A DNA stretch of 64,000 nt from Pseudoruegeria sp039972875 (GCA_039972875.1 JBDWMA010000051.1:47605-111604), one strand, 5' to 3'. Numbered from the stretch's first letter, positions 45,669 to 55,103 are shown. Made by a program: numbers and translations. Notes: generated from the letters alone by a model not told the origin.

Positions 45669-46895
45669 TTAGCTGTCTTCTGGACGCATTGCCAGCCAGA
45701 TCAGCGCACCGCCCGCCAAGAACAAAAAAGGTGCCATTGCATAGTTGACCGCTGTCCAACCCTCTACAGGCGATCCGCCAGAGCAATTCATCAGGCCACC
45801 CGAGGCCACAGATGCAAGCGTCACACAGCCAAAGACAATCATGTCATTCATCCCCTGAACACGTCCGCGTTCCTCGGCGCTATGAGCTCCTGCAAGCATT
45901 GTTGTAGCACCAATAAAGCCGAAATTCCAACCAAGACCGAGTAAGATCAGGGCGATAAAGAAGTGGGACAATTCAACACCTGACAAGGCGACAAAACCTG
46001 CAGCGGCCAAAATTGTTAGTCCAAGTGCGACGATTTTCTCAACACCAAATCGAGCGATGAGGTGACCGGTGAAAAAGGACGGTGCGAACATGGCCAACAC
46101 ATGGCCTGTCACCACATCTGCGGCATCCCCTTGGTCAAAACCGCATCCCACAACAGCCAATGGGGTAGATGTCATGACAAGGTTCATCAAGGCATAGGAC
46201 ACCATCGCACAAATAATGGCCACGGCGATACGAGGTGTTCTGAGCAGTTCTATGCGAGAGCGACCCGTGTCAACAGGGCCTTCTGAGGTTTTGGCTTCCG
46301 GGATGTCGAGGAACAGAAAGAGGAATGATCCGAAAAAATTAATTGCTATAACCGCCAGATATGCCCCCAGAAATGGAATTACAAATGCCTGAGAGGTTAC
46401 TTTGACCAATTGGGGGCCAATTACAGCGGATATTAAGCCTCCTGCCATGACAAAAGAAATGGCCTTTGCCCGGTAGGCTTCGGGGGCGGTATCAACGGCT
46501 GCAAATCGGAAAAAACCTTGTGCTGACATATAGACCCCCGTGAAAAGAGATCCGATCAAAAAGATAGGAAACGATTGGATGTACAAGCCATAAGCCCCAA
46601 CGAGGGCCCCCATTGCACCAGCAGCTGCGCCCAAAACAAAGCCCGCGCGCCGTCCATAGCGCTGCATAAATGCAGACAATGGTGTGGCCGTCAGCATCGA
46701 TCCCAGAACAATCAAAGAAATCGGCAAAGTGGCAAAGCAGATGTTAGAAGCAAGTGACTGCCCAGCCAACCCACCAATCGTGAAAATCATCGGCATCTGT
46801 GCGCCTAAAAAGGCCTGCGCGATCACCAAAACGGTGACATTGCGCTTCGCACGTTGCATTTCAGAATTGTCGGTTGGGAGGTCTGCAATAGTCAT
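45669..46895 (-). CDS. MFS transporter
   Basis: A 408-residue, about 12-helix permease of the major facilitator superfamily. The MQRYGRRAGFVLGAAAGAM loop between helices 2 and 3 carries the family motif and the latter half shows GRVQGMNDMIVFGCVTL, as in many sugar or drug-type exporters. It is convergent with the phytoene-synthase-like gene (1 base apart). No substrate can be assigned. Confidence 0.85.
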   Translation of the reverse strand: MTIADLPTDNSEMQRAKRNVTVLVIAQAFLGAQMPMIFTIGGLAGQSLASNICFATLPISLIVLGSMLTATPLSAFMQRYGRRAGFVLGAAAGAMGALVGAYGLYIQSFPIFLIGSLFTGVYMSAQGFFRFAAVDTAPEAYRAKAISFVMAGGLISAVIGPQLVKVTSQAFVIPFLGAYLAVIAINFFGSFLFLFLDIPEAKTSEGPVDTGRSRIELLRTPRIAVAIICAMVSYALMNLVMTSTPLAVVGCGFDQGDAADVVTGHVLAMFAPSFFTGHLIARFGVEKIVALGLTILAAAGFVALSGVELSHFFIALILLGLGWNFGFIGATTMLAGAHSAEERGRVQGMNDMIVFGCVTLASVASGGLMNCSGGSPVEGWTAVNYAMAPFLFLAGGALIWLAMRPEDS

Positions 46896-46937
46896 AGGGC
46901 AGTGGTAACGAGGAAACTGCCACGTGAAAAGAGTAGA

Positions 46938-48209
46938 TCAGGCTGGATCGATCACATGCGCGTAGGAGCCGCAGACGGATCCAACCTGAAGTCCTGTAGT
47001 GGTAGGGTTCCTTTCCTCCGCATCTGAAATTTTAAACAACGGCTTGCCGGATGCTTTTAATGTAGAAGCATAGTGAAACTCGTGGCCATAGAAGTTGCCA
47101 TCAAAAAGCGGATGTGATCCCGTTAAGTGTCGATAACCAAGGTGTAATTTCCGGGACGCAAAACTCGTTTCGAGTCGCAGCAGTCCAGCCATTTCATGTC
47201 GTTCATTGTTGGCGTCAATCATTCCATCACCCAACGTCATGTATCCGCCGCATTCACCATAAATCCAGATGTTTTGGGCCGCAGCCTGTCGAAGGCTTTC
47301 CATGAAAATATGTGCCGAGGACAAGGGGCCTGCATGAAGTTCAGGATAGCCTCCGGGTAAATAAATGAATTCTGATTTTGGAGCAGGCTCATTCAGTAGG
47401 GGAGAAAAGAAGTTTATTTCGGCGCCCTGCGCACGCCAATCCGCCAATGAATGCGGGTAGCAAAACCCAAATGCGGCGTCCTTTGCAACGGCGATCGTCT
47501 GGGCCGGTGGTCGATGACGGAGGACGCGTTCGTTTTGATCTATGGGGGCAAACAATGTTTGTAATTGATCAATATCGATGTGCGCAGACACAATTTCCGC
47601 CGCCGCATTCAGAAAGGATTCTAAATCCTTGTGTTCATCGGCCTGAATTAGCCCAAGGTGTCTGGAGGGATGTGACAACCCGGTTGATCTTGGGATAGCG
47701 CCTAACACAGGAATGCCAAGAGGGCTAAGAGCCCGACGCAACATGGCCTCATGGCGCGCGGAACCGACCTTGTTCAGGATGACGCCTGCGATTTGGATGT
47801 CTGGATCAAAGTTGGTAAACCCGGCAACGATTGCAGCGATGGAATGTGATAGTCGCGCGGCCTCTACCACCAAAACCACCGGCAAGCGCAATTGCCGTGC
47901 TAAGTCGGCGGTGGCACCTTTGCCGTCTGGGGGCGCGCCGTCAAATAGGCCCATAGCTCCTTCGACAATTAAGGGGCCAACACCAGATGCGAGGCCGCGA
48001 ATACGATCCGCTGACATGGCCCAGGCATCTAAATTTATGCAATCCTGGCCGCTGGCAGCTGTGTGGAAACGTGGATCGATATAGTCAGGGCCAGATTTCG
48101 CAGACCGAACGGCAAGGCCACGCTGCTTTAAGGCACGCAAGAGCCCAAGTGTCAGGGTGGTCTTTCCTGCTCCGGAGCTAGGGGCGGACAGAATGATCCC
48201 GTTGCTCAC
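46938..48209 (-). CDS. cobB: Cobyrinic/hydrogenobyrinic acid a,c-diamide synthase
   Basis: CobB (CbiA-type) amidates the a and c carboxylates of the corrin ring with glutamine and ATP. The 423-residue protein has an N-terminal P-loop (IILSAPSSGAGKTTLTLGLL), the DETH-type dethiobiotin-like fold, and a C-terminal glutamine amidotransferase domain with the Cys nucleophile in WIYGECGGYMTLGDGM (about residue 320). It overlaps cobA by 4 bases (ATGA). Confidence 0.94.
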   Translation of the reverse strand: MSNGIILSAPSSGAGKTTLTLGLLRALKQRGLAVRSAKSGPDYIDPRFHTAASGQDCINLDAWAMSADRIRGLASGVGPLIVEGAMGLFDGAPPDGKGATADLARQLRLPVVLVVEAARLSHSIAAIVAGFTNFDPDIQIAGVILNKVGSARHEAMLRRALSPLGIPVLGAIPRSTGLSHPSRHLGLIQADEHKDLESFLNAAAEIVSAHIDIDQLQTLFAPIDQNERVLRHRPPAQTIAVAKDAAFGFCYPHSLADWRAQGAEINFFSPLLNEPAPKSEFIYLPGGYPELHAGPLSSAHIFMESLRQAAAQNIWIYGECGGYMTLGDGMIDANNERHEMAGLLRLETSFASRKLHLGYRHLTGSHPLFDGNFYGHEFHYASTLKASGKPLFKISDAEERNPTTTGLQVGSVCGSYAHVIDPA

Positions 48210-49060
48210 GAGACTTCTGCAGGGCGTCCACGGTTCAGCGGATCAAGATTGCGCGGGGCTTGCCCCATGGCCAGACCTTGCCAATCCAAAACCTGACGCA
48301 TCAACACCGACCGACCAACGCAAATAATTGCAGGAGGTTCAAGGTCAGATGCCTCCAGATCTTTGACAAGATCCCCTAAATTTGTTTCGAGCACTTTTTG
48401 ACTTTTTGTCGTGGCATCGCAGACAACAGCCACGGGTTCATCTGCCGGTCGCCCTGCATCAAGCAGTGCCGCTGAAATTTTAGGCGCATGTTTGATGCCC
48501 ATATAGATCACCAACACCTGCGCGCCTTCGGCAATGGCCTTCCAATTTAACGAAGACGGGGTCTGTCCAGATTGGTCGTGTCCTGTGACAAAGGTTACAG
48601 ATTGGTTAACATCACGGTGGGTCACAGGGATGCCCGCATAGGCCAATCCCCCAATACCAGCGGAAATTCCCGGTATAATCCGGACATTTACGCCATGTTG
48701 GATTAAGGTTTGGGCTTCCTCCCCGCCACGTCCAAAGACAAAGGGATCGCCCCCTTTTAGGCGCAATACGCGTTTTCCAGAGTCAGCGAGTTCAACCAAG
48801 CGCAAAGAGATATCTCGTTGTTTTGACGAAGGTTTACCGCCTCGTTTACCCGCATAGATGACCTCGGCATCCGGGCGGGCCCAATCCAACACCTCGGTTT
48901 GCACCAACGCGTCATAGACAATCACATCCGCTTGTCGCAAGGCGTTCAACGCATGCAAGGTCAGCAGTCCGGGATCTCCGGGGCCTGCACCACAAAGCCA
49001 GACCCATCCGGGTTCAAGTTCAGGCCAATCTTTAGCGGGAAGTGTGAGCGAGTCAGTCAT
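48206..49060 (-). CDS. cobA: Uroporphyrinogen-III C-methyltransferase
   Basis: CobA methylates uroporphyrinogen III at C2 and C7 to give precorrin-2, the branch point to cobalamin and siroheme. The 284-residue protein has VWLCGAGPGDPGLLTLHAL at the N-terminus, YAGKRGGKPSSKQ and LRLKGGDPFVFGRGGEE. ATG 49060 is chosen; an in-frame start 17 codons earlier would extend into the divergent cbiD leader. It is followed by cobB. Confidence 0.95.
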   Translation of the reverse strand: MTDSLTLPAKDWPELEPGWVWLCGAGPGDPGLLTLHALNALRQADVIVYDALVQTEVLDWARPDAEVIYAGKRGGKPSSKQRDISLRLVELADSGKRVLRLKGGDPFVFGRGGEEAQTLIQHGVNVRIIPGISAGIGGLAYAGIPVTHRDVNQSVTFVTGHDQSGQTPSSLNWKAIAEGAQVLVIYMGIKHAPKISAALLDAGRPADEPVAVVCDATTKSQKVLETNLGDLVKDLEASDLEPPAIICVGRSVLMRQVLDWQGLAMGQAPRNLDPLNRGRPAEVS

Positions 49061-49157
49061 ACCATTCTTATGCACGGGAATGTCAGGAACGAAAAGATGA
49101 CAAGCGACCAAATTAGGGGAATTGGCGGCGCTTCAATCTATGCGTATAGTCCGCCCA

Positions 49158-50207
49158 ATGAGCAGGAAACCCGAAGGCCCCCTTCGCCGTGGATGGACCA
49201 CAGGCGCATGTGCGACAGCTGCAACCAAAGCGGCTTTGACGCGTTTGTGGGGCGGGGCGTTTCCAGATCACGTGTCAATTACCTTGCCAAAAGGCGAAAC
49301 TCCTGATTTCGCGTTGGCCCATAAAAGGGACGGCGTCGGATGGGCCGAAGTTGGAATAATTAAGGATGCCGGGGATGATCCTGATGTAACCCATGGCGCA
49401 CTGATTATCGCAAAGGTGTCAGCTTCCAACGGCGGCGTGATATTTCGCGCTGGCCCGGGAGTTGGGACGGTGACCAAGGCGGGTCTTCCGATTGCAGTCG
49501 GAGAAGCCGCGATTAATCCTGTTCCCAGAAAAATGATGACCAATATAGTTGAAGAATTATCGGTAACTTATTCACAAGAAATGGATATTGAGATTGAACT
49601 GTCCATTCCGGGTGGGGACGAAATCGCGCAGAAAACATGGAATCCTCGACTTGGCATTTTAGGCGGTTTGTCGGTGTTGGGTACCACCGGCGTGGTCAGA
49701 CCGTTTTCTTGCGCAGCGTGGATTGCGTCTATTCATCGAGGCGTTGATGTGGCCCGTGCGGATAAGTTGCGTCATGTGGCTGGTTGTACGGGGGCAACGT
49801 CTGAAAAAGTGGTTCAAGATCTTTATGGCTTGCCGGATCATGCCATGATGGACATGGGGGATTTTTCAGGCGGGTTACTGAAATACTTGAGAAAGCACCC
49901 CGTACCCAAAGTCACCATTGGTGGTGGGATTGGGAAAATGGTCAAACTGGCACAAGGTGCTGTTGATTTGCACTCTGCTCGCTCTCAGGTGGATTTTAAC
50001 GATTTGGGTGAAATGACCGGGGATCAACGTTTAATTCACGTTAATACAGCTTTGGAAGCGTATGAAATTGCGGGAAAACCTTTTGCAGATAAAATTGCAG
50101 AGAAGGCGTTGGTGGCTGTGAATTCGCAATTGCGCGGCGTGGAAATTCAACCCGACATTGTCATTATCGACCGAGCAGGCACCATTATTGCAAAGGCTCA
50201 AGGATGA
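49158..50207 (+). CDS. cbiD: Cobalt-precorrin-5B C1-methyltransferase
   Basis: CbiD methylates C1 in the cobalt-first (anaerobic) branch of corrin synthesis. The product (349 residues from ATG 49158; frame opens at 49122) begins with RRGWTTGACATAATKAALTRLWGG, the CbiD family motif, and shows ISPVPRK-like NPVPRKMM and the PFSCAAWIASIHRGVDVA region. Start choice is uncertain: neither ATG 49140 nor ATG 49158 has a clear Shine-Dalgarno site. Stop overlaps cobK by 4 bases. It is the divergent neighbour of cobA. Confidence 0.9.
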   Translation: MSRKPEGPLRRGWTTGACATAATKAALTRLWGGAFPDHVSITLPKGETPDFALAHKRDGVGWAEVGIIKDAGDDPDVTHGALIIAKVSASNGGVIFRAGPGVGTVTKAGLPIAVGEAAINPVPRKMMTNIVEELSVTYSQEMDIEIELSIPGGDEIAQKTWNPRLGILGGLSVLGTTGVVRPFSCAAWIASIHRGVDVARADKLRHVAGCTGATSEKVVQDLYGLPDHAMMDMGDFSGGLLKYLRKHPVPKVTIGGGIGKMVKLAQGAVDLHSARSQVDFNDLGEMTGDQRLIHVNTALEAYEIAGKPFADKIAEKALVAVNSQLRGVEIQPDIVIIDRAGTIIAKAQG

Positions 50208-50935
50208 CGATTTTACTTTTGGCGGGCACCGGAGAAGCACGTCGGTTGGCTGATGCGTTTGTTGATGCCGGGCGCAAAGATGTAATTGCCTCTCTGTCCG
50301 GGGCAACCAGAATGCCGACACCTCTTTCATTGGAAACACGGGTCGGTGGATTTGGTGGCTGGGATGGTCAGGTTGAATTCATTAAAAGCAATGAGATATC
50401 GGCTGTTATTGACGCATCTCATCCATTTGCACATCGCATTTCAGATCGGAGTGCTAAGATTTGTCGTTCGCTAAATATCCCGTATTTACAGGTGCTGCGT
50501 CCAGAATGGCGACCTGAGGAAGGTGATCGATGGCTTTTTGTCAAAGACGGGGCTGAGGCCTCAGAACATATTCGGCAGGGATCTCGTGTCTTTTTGGCGG
50601 TTGGACGCCAAACCCTGACGGAGTTTTCCTCTCTTACAGGCAGCCATTTGATTTGCCGTCAAATTGATGCGCCGGAAACGCAATTTCCATTCCCAAACGG
50701 GGAATTCCTAGTCGGGCGCCCGCCGTTTTCGGTAGAGGATGAAGCTGCGTTATTTCAGAGGCTTCAGATTGATTGGCTGGTTGTGAAAAACGCTGGCGGG
50801 GCCGCGAGTAAAACCAAACTGACCGCAGCCCGGCAATTGGGAATACCTGTGTTGATGTTGGAAAGACCTCTCCAACCTGTTGGTGATAAAGTTAAAACCG
50901 TTGGTGAAGCGATGGCGTGGGCGGCCTCGCAATGA
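50204..50935 (+). CDS. cobK: Precorrin-6A reductase
   Basis: CobK (CbiJ) reduces precorrin-6A to precorrin-6B with NADPH. The 243-residue protein shows the family N-terminus LLLAGTGEARRLADAF, the DASHPFAHRIS motif and LVVKNAGGAASKTKLTAARQL. Translation is probably coupled to cbiD upstream (ATGA) and to the glycosylase gene downstream. The combination of CbiD with CobK and CobB suggests a mixed or anaerobic-type route; the remaining genes lie elsewhere. Confidence 0.93.
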   Translation: MTILLLAGTGEARRLADAFVDAGRKDVIASLSGATRMPTPLSLETRVGGFGGWDGQVEFIKSNEISAVIDASHPFAHRISDRSAKICRSLNIPYLQVLRPEWRPEEGDRWLFVKDGAEASEHIRQGSRVFLAVGRQTLTEFSSLTGSHLICRQIDAPETQFPFPNGEFLVGRPPFSVEDEAALFQRLQIDWLVVKNAGGAASKTKLTAARQLGIPVLMLERPLQPVGDKVKTVGEAMAWAASQ

Positions 50936-51564
50936 ACGTTGGGCGACTCATTGTGACCACAGACTGTGTTGCGGAAGGCGCGGAATATCTCAGAAATTTG
51001 GACCCTCGGTTTGCACAGGCGTTACTTGTTACGGGTCCATTGCCATTGCGTCGCAAAAAAGATGGGTTTGAAGCGCTTTTGTCTGCCATTGTTAGCCAGC
51101 AAGTTTCTGTGGCTTCTGCCAATGCGATTTGGACGCGGATGAAGGTGGCCAAAACCACGGGTCCGCTCAAAATTAAGTGGGCAAGTGACCAAGACCTGCG
51201 TGCCCTCGGATTGTCCCGACAAAAGGTCCGCTACGCACGTGCGCTTTCTGACGCTCGGATTGATTACAAAGCTCTGCGAAGTGCACCCACGGAGGAGGTA
51301 GTCGCAACCTTGATTGAAGTGCCGGGCATTGGGAAGTGGACAGCAGAAATTTATGCGATGTTTTCGCTGGGACGTGCAGATGTGTTTGCCAGTGGTGATT
51401 TGGCGCTTCAGGAATCAGCTCGAATTTTATTTGAGTTGCCTGACAGACCCTCTGAAAAACAAATGCGCGAGATGGCACAGGCGTGGTCACCTTGGCAAAG
51501 CGTTGCAGCGCGTCTGCTTTGGGCATACTACCACATTGAAAAGCAACGAGAAGGAATCCGATGA
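50932..51564 (+). CDS. DNA-3-methyladenine glycosylase (AlkA-like HhH-GPD)
   Basis: A 210-residue helix-hairpin-helix DNA glycosylase that removes alkylated purines. The HhH motif EVPGIGKWTAEIYAM (about residues 127-141) and the catalytic Asp in FASGDLALQ (about residue 155) are visible. ATG 50932 overlaps the cobK stop (ATGA), and the stop overlaps the esterase start. It is shorter than E. coli AlkA (282), lacking the N-terminal domain, as usual for this subgroup. Its link to cobalamin genes seems only positional. Confidence 0.9.
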   Translation: MNVGRLIVTTDCVAEGAEYLRNLDPRFAQALLVTGPLPLRRKKDGFEALLSAIVSQQVSVASANAIWTRMKVAKTTGPLKIKWASDQDLRALGLSRQKVRYARALSDARIDYKALRSAPTEEVVATLIEVPGIGKWTAEIYAMFSLGRADVFASGDLALQESARILFELPDRPSEKQMREMAQAWSPWQSVAARLLWAYYHIEKQREGIR

Positions 51565-52226
51565 CACGTCCATTGAACTATGAGCGGGTTGCCGCCCCAT
51601 CCGGTACCACTAAGTCTGTGGTTGTTTTTGTTCATGGATATGGAGCCAACGGGGCCGATTTGTTGGGGCTGTCGGATCCTTTGAAAGAGCATATGCCAGA
51701 TACAACTTTTGTGTCGCCAGATGCACCCGAAAAGATCCCGGGAGCTCCTTTTGGGTTTCAGTGGTTTCCAATTCCTTGGCTGGACGGGTCAAGTGAAGAA
51801 GCTGCGAAAGAGGGATTAGCGCGCGCCTCCGAAGATTTTAATGCTTTTCTCGATCAGGTTATGGCCGAGGAAGGAATAACGTCTAATGAGCTGATCTTGT
51901 TTGGTTTTTCACAGGGAACTATGTTGAGTCTACACGTTGCACCGCGGCGTAATGACCAAATTAGGGCCATTGTCGCTTTTTCTGGTAGGTTACTTGAACC
52001 AGATTCCCTTGCATCTGATGTTGTGAGTAAACCGCCGGTATTATTGGTGCATGGGGATGCGGACGACGTGGTGCCTCCTCAATCTATGAATGAAGCCGGG
52101 CAAGCGCTGCAGGCGGCTGGATTTGATGTCTATGCCCACGTAATGAAGGGCACAGCGCATGGAATTGCACCGGATGGATTAAGCGTCGCGCTTTCTTTTA
52201 TGAAAGATAAATTATCAAGGCCTTGA
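51561..52226 (+). CDS. Phospholipase/carboxylesterase family protein
   Basis: A 221-residue alpha/beta hydrolase of the carboxylesterase/phospholipase (YpfH) type. Nucleophile elbow GFSQGT (about Ser115), catalytic Asp in HGDADDVVPP and His in GTAHGIAP are all in order. It begins in the stop of the glycosylase gene (ATGA). The physiological substrate is unknown. Confidence 0.93.
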   Translation: MTRPLNYERVAAPSGTTKSVVVFVHGYGANGADLLGLSDPLKEHMPDTTFVSPDAPEKIPGAPFGFQWFPIPWLDGSSEEAAKEGLARASEDFNAFLDQVMAEEGITSNELILFGFSQGTMLSLHVAPRRNDQIRAIVAFSGRLLEPDSLASDVVSKPPVLLVHGDADDVVPPQSMNEAGQALQAAGFDVYAHVMKGTAHGIAPDGLSVALSFMKDKLSRP

Positions 52227-52285
52227 ATTCCGTAGGAATCAGGCTTTAATCTAACAGTATAAACCGAACGAAAAGGAACGGACCT

Positions 52286-52408
52286 ATGGAAATCATCGCA
52301 ATTGCCGCTTTCGCCTTTGCAGCTTTTCTATTGATGGTGCCTTATGTGCGTTCTGTCTTGCACGAATCTAAGCGCGTTCCGGTCCGATCGGAGCGCCGTT
52401 CTAAATAA
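52286..52408 (+). CDS. Small membrane protein overlapping the ABC-F gene
   Basis: A 40-residue frame (MEIIAIAAFAFAAFLLMVPY, then a basic tail ending in RSERRSK) with a single membrane helix at residues 3-20 and a positive C-terminal tail, the usual topology of small inner-membrane proteins. AAAAGGAA lies at the proper distance upstream of the ATG. The last 65 bases overlap the ABC-F gene in another frame. I have no named family. The strong ribosome-binding site and the clean architecture make it likely to be a real gene. Confidence 0.6.
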   Translation: MEIIAIAAFAFAAFLLMVPYVRSVLHESKRVPVRSERRSK

Positions 52409-53969
52409 AATAACCCACAATTTTTCACCGGGTCTAACCGGTCTTGTCGGGGCCAATGGTTGCGGCAAGACAACATTGTTGACCTTACTGTCTGGTAAGG
52501 TGACGCCGGAAGCCGGGCAGGTGAGCAGTGTTGGACAAATTGCGCTCCAACGTCAGAATCTGCCAGAAGGGCAAAGGGTTGTTGATGTTTTTGGCGTGGG
52601 CCCTGCGTATGATGTATTACAGCAGATTTTGTCCGGATCGCTCATTCCTGAAGATATGGCCCGCATTGACTGGACTATCGAGGTGCGCGTTGAAACGGCC
52701 TGTATCAAGGTTGGTCTCAACCTTTTACCTGATGATATGATTGGCAAACTGAGTGGTGGCCAACGTATGCGGCTCTCTTTGGCGGCATGCTTTTTTAAAG
52801 ATCCGAATATTTTGTTATTGGATGAACCGACCAACAATCTAGATGCGGAAAGTGCAGGATATGTACGGCAGGCTCTGCAAAATTTTCAAGGCATTGCAGT
52901 GATCGCGAGCCATGATCGAAGCTTGCTTGCTTTGATGGATGGGATTTTAGCGCTTGAAACGGGTGAAGGTCGTTATTTTGGCGGCAATTATGATATGTTC
53001 AAAACTGATGAAAAGGCGCGGGCAGACCGGGCTAATGTTGCTTATAATCAGGCGATGCAGGATCTTCGACGTTTAAAGGGAGATCATGAAAAGGCACAGA
53101 CTCGTTTGGCACGTTCTCGTCGGCGGGGAAAACAAAAACGATCAGATGGGAGCCAGCCAAAAATAGCCATAGATGCAAAGGCCGAAAAAGCGTCTGCAGG
53201 ATTGTCCCGTCATGCGAAGAATGTTGAATACCAGTCTGACAAGGTTCAGGAAAACCTGAGATTGGCGAAGGGAAATATGTCTCGCTTCACCGAGATCAAC
53301 ATGGGGTTGGATGTGCCAACGCTTCCTCAGGGAAAACACATATTATCTTGTTTAGGTCTGGGTTTGAAGTTCGGTGAAAAAACCATTCTGAATAATGTCT
53401 GTTTCGATATTTATGGGGCAGATCGGGTTGCGCTGTGTGGTCTAAACGGATCTGGAAAAACCCAATTGTTAAAATGCATTGTGGGTCATCAAATACCATC
53501 ATCCGGTCAGATTGGACTCCGAGTTCCGTTTGCCTATCTCGAACAGGACACGGCGGGGCTTTCACCAGAAAAAAGCCTGTTTGAAACGTTTACGGAGCGT
53601 CATCCAACTGTAGAGCGCAACACCTGTTTCGCTGCCTTAGCCCGGTTTGGTTTCCGCGCGATACAGGCACATCGGCAAATTGGTTCGTTAAGCGGAGGAG
53701 AGAAAATGCGTGCAGCTTTGGCCGTAGCACTTGGAGGAAACCAGCCCCCGCAATTGTTGATTCTGGATGAGCCAACCAACCATCTTGATTTGCGCGCTCA
53801 GGAAGAGATTGAGTCGGTCCTTGCGCAATATAAAGGCGCCTTATTGGTCGTATCCCATGATGATGTCTTTCTCCAATCCATTGGAATTTCGCGAAGGATT
53901 TTAATTCAATCATTCCAGAGCCAAGGCTCGGAAAATTCTATGGAATTGCCCGCTGGGTCGCGTACGTAA
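52344..53969 (+). CDS. ABC-F family ATPase
   Basis: A cytoplasmic ATPase with two ABC domains and no membrane segment, of the ABC-F type that acts on ribosomes (translation factors, antibiotic protection). Domain 1: Walker A GANGCGKTT (residues 36-44), signature LSGGQRMRLSLAACF and LLLDEPTNNLD. The linker (about residues 240-330) is a basic coiled coil with SRRRGKQKRSDGS. Domain 2: GLNGSGKTQLL, LSGGEKMRAALAVAL and LILDEPTNHLD. 541 residues. The ATG at 52344 lies inside the small membrane-protein frame and has only a weak Shine-Dalgarno site. Confidence 0.9.
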   Translation: MCVLSCTNLSAFRSDRSAVLNKITHNFSPGLTGLVGANGCGKTTLLTLLSGKVTPEAGQVSSVGQIALQRQNLPEGQRVVDVFGVGPAYDVLQQILSGSLIPEDMARIDWTIEVRVETACIKVGLNLLPDDMIGKLSGGQRMRLSLAACFFKDPNILLLDEPTNNLDAESAGYVRQALQNFQGIAVIASHDRSLLALMDGILALETGEGRYFGGNYDMFKTDEKARADRANVAYNQAMQDLRRLKGDHEKAQTRLARSRRRGKQKRSDGSQPKIAIDAKAEKASAGLSRHAKNVEYQSDKVQENLRLAKGNMSRFTEINMGLDVPTLPQGKHILSCLGLGLKFGEKTILNNVCFDIYGADRVALCGLNGSGKTQLLKCIVGHQIPSSGQIGLRVPFAYLEQDTAGLSPEKSLFETFTERHPTVERNTCFAALARFGFRAIQAHRQIGSLSGGEKMRAALAVALGGNQPPQLLILDEPTNHLDLRAQEEIESVLAQYKGALLVVSHDDVFLQSIGISRRILIQSFQSQGSENSMELPAGSRT

Positions 53970-54322
53970 ATGGATCGTGCTCCATTTGGCCAGTTAAAGT
54001 CAGCCTCAATATGTATGTTGTTCGCCTGGAATCGACGAATCCACCCCTTGATCTGCTGTTTATCTGCGGCGAAACACATATGACCTTGGGGTGTACCGCC
54101 ATGTGGTGGGACGGGGAGAAGCAGGTTTTTGATCGGCTTAAGGGTTTCGGTGGCATTAAAAATCAGCAAAACACCGTCACCCACTCGGTAGAATATGTGG
54201 CGGTTTCCAACGCGTTGTAACTGTTCCAGACCAATCAAACTGCCATAAAATATCTCTGCCTGATCCAGGCAGTCCACATAAAGGGCAGTTTCAAGAATCT
54301 GTGTAGGTTTTTGGGCATTCAT
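53906..54322 (-). CDS. VOC-family protein
   Basis: A 138-residue glyoxalase-fold protein with the start ILETALYVDCLDQAEIFYGSLIG, the segment RVGDGVLLIFNA, HMCFAADKQQIKGWIRRF, and the closing YVRDPAGNSIEFSEPWLW. These fit the usual betaalphabetabetabeta repeat. ATG 54322 is chosen over a 55-codon longer frame without family similarity. The last 64 bases overlap the antisense end of the ABC-F gene. Function unknown. Confidence 0.85.
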   Translation of the reverse strand: MNAQKPTQILETALYVDCLDQAEIFYGSLIGLEQLQRVGNRHIFYRVGDGVLLIFNATETLKPIKNLLLPVPPHGGTPQGHMCFAADKQQIKGWIRRFQANNIHIEADFNWPNGARSIYVRDPAGNSIEFSEPWLWND

Positions 54323-54485
54323 GGAGTTGAGATCTTTAATGGTTCTGCACCTTATAACGATATCGTATATTGTGGGGCTTGTCAGGTGAACGACGCCATA
54401 TATAGTGAAGCTACAAACTAGGGCGGATGCTGCCCGCCTTGGCAACTGATCCAAAGGAGCAGCAGCGACGGAGATTTCTGAACCC

Positions 54486-55070
54486 ATGAATGGCGATTTC
54501 AGAACTGAATTTGTAAGAGAACCTCATAGCTTAAAGCAACATCCTGCTTTGGTATTAAACGCGGATTATAGGCCTTTGTCTTATTACCCGTTGTCCCTTT
54601 GGCCATGGCAAGAGGCCGTCAAAGCGGCGTTTCTTGATCGTGTCGACATCGTGGCTGAATATGAGACGGTTGTTCGAAGTCCTTCAATTGAAATTAGGGT
54701 GCCTTCGGTTGTTGTCCTCAAAGAATTTGTAAAACCTCAAAAGCGTGTGGCTTTCACGCGCTTTAATTTGTTTTTACGGGATGAATTTTGTTGCCAATAC
54801 TGCGGATCCCGAGGGGATCTTACCTTTGATCACGTTGTTCCTCGTGCTGCGGGCGGTGTCACCAGTTGGGAGAATGTGGTCGCAGCATGCTCACCTTGTA
54901 ATTTACGTAAGGGGAGCAAATCTTTGCGGCAATCTGGGCTGTCGTTAAGAAAGCCTCCTTGCCAACCGGCCGCAGAACAAATGCGAAATGTTGGACGCAA
55001 ATTTCCACCCAATTTTCTTCACGACAGCTGGATGGATTTCTTGTATTGGGATACCGAATTAGATGCCTAG
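54486..55070 (+). CDS. HNH endonuclease family protein
   Basis: A 194-residue protein with an HNH nuclease motif: CCQYCGSRGDLTFDHVVPRAAGG (the first Cys pair and the catalytic His) followed by ENVVAACSPCNLRKGSKS (the second Cys pair and Asn), around residues 103-150. The N-terminal part (LVLNADYRPLSYYPLSLWPW) is typical for the widespread single-HNH proteins of Rhodobacteraceae. Its role is unknown; such proteins are not restricted to mobile elements. No methylase is next to it. Confidence 0.88.
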   Translation: MNGDFRTEFVREPHSLKQHPALVLNADYRPLSYYPLSLWPWQEAVKAAFLDRVDIVAEYETVVRSPSIEIRVPSVVVLKEFVKPQKRVAFTRFNLFLRDEFCCQYCGSRGDLTFDHVVPRAAGGVTSWENVVAACSPCNLRKGSKSLRQSGLSLRKPPCQPAAEQMRNVGRKFPPNFLHDSWMDFLYWDTELDA

Positions 55071-55103
55071 AACGTAGTATTAACAGGTAGTTACATCGCA
55101 ACC

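Noticed and set aside
49061..49157. Cobalamin riboswitch between cobA and cbiD
   Set aside because: The divergent gap is under 100 bases and lacks the B12-box; it is too short for a riboswitch on either side.
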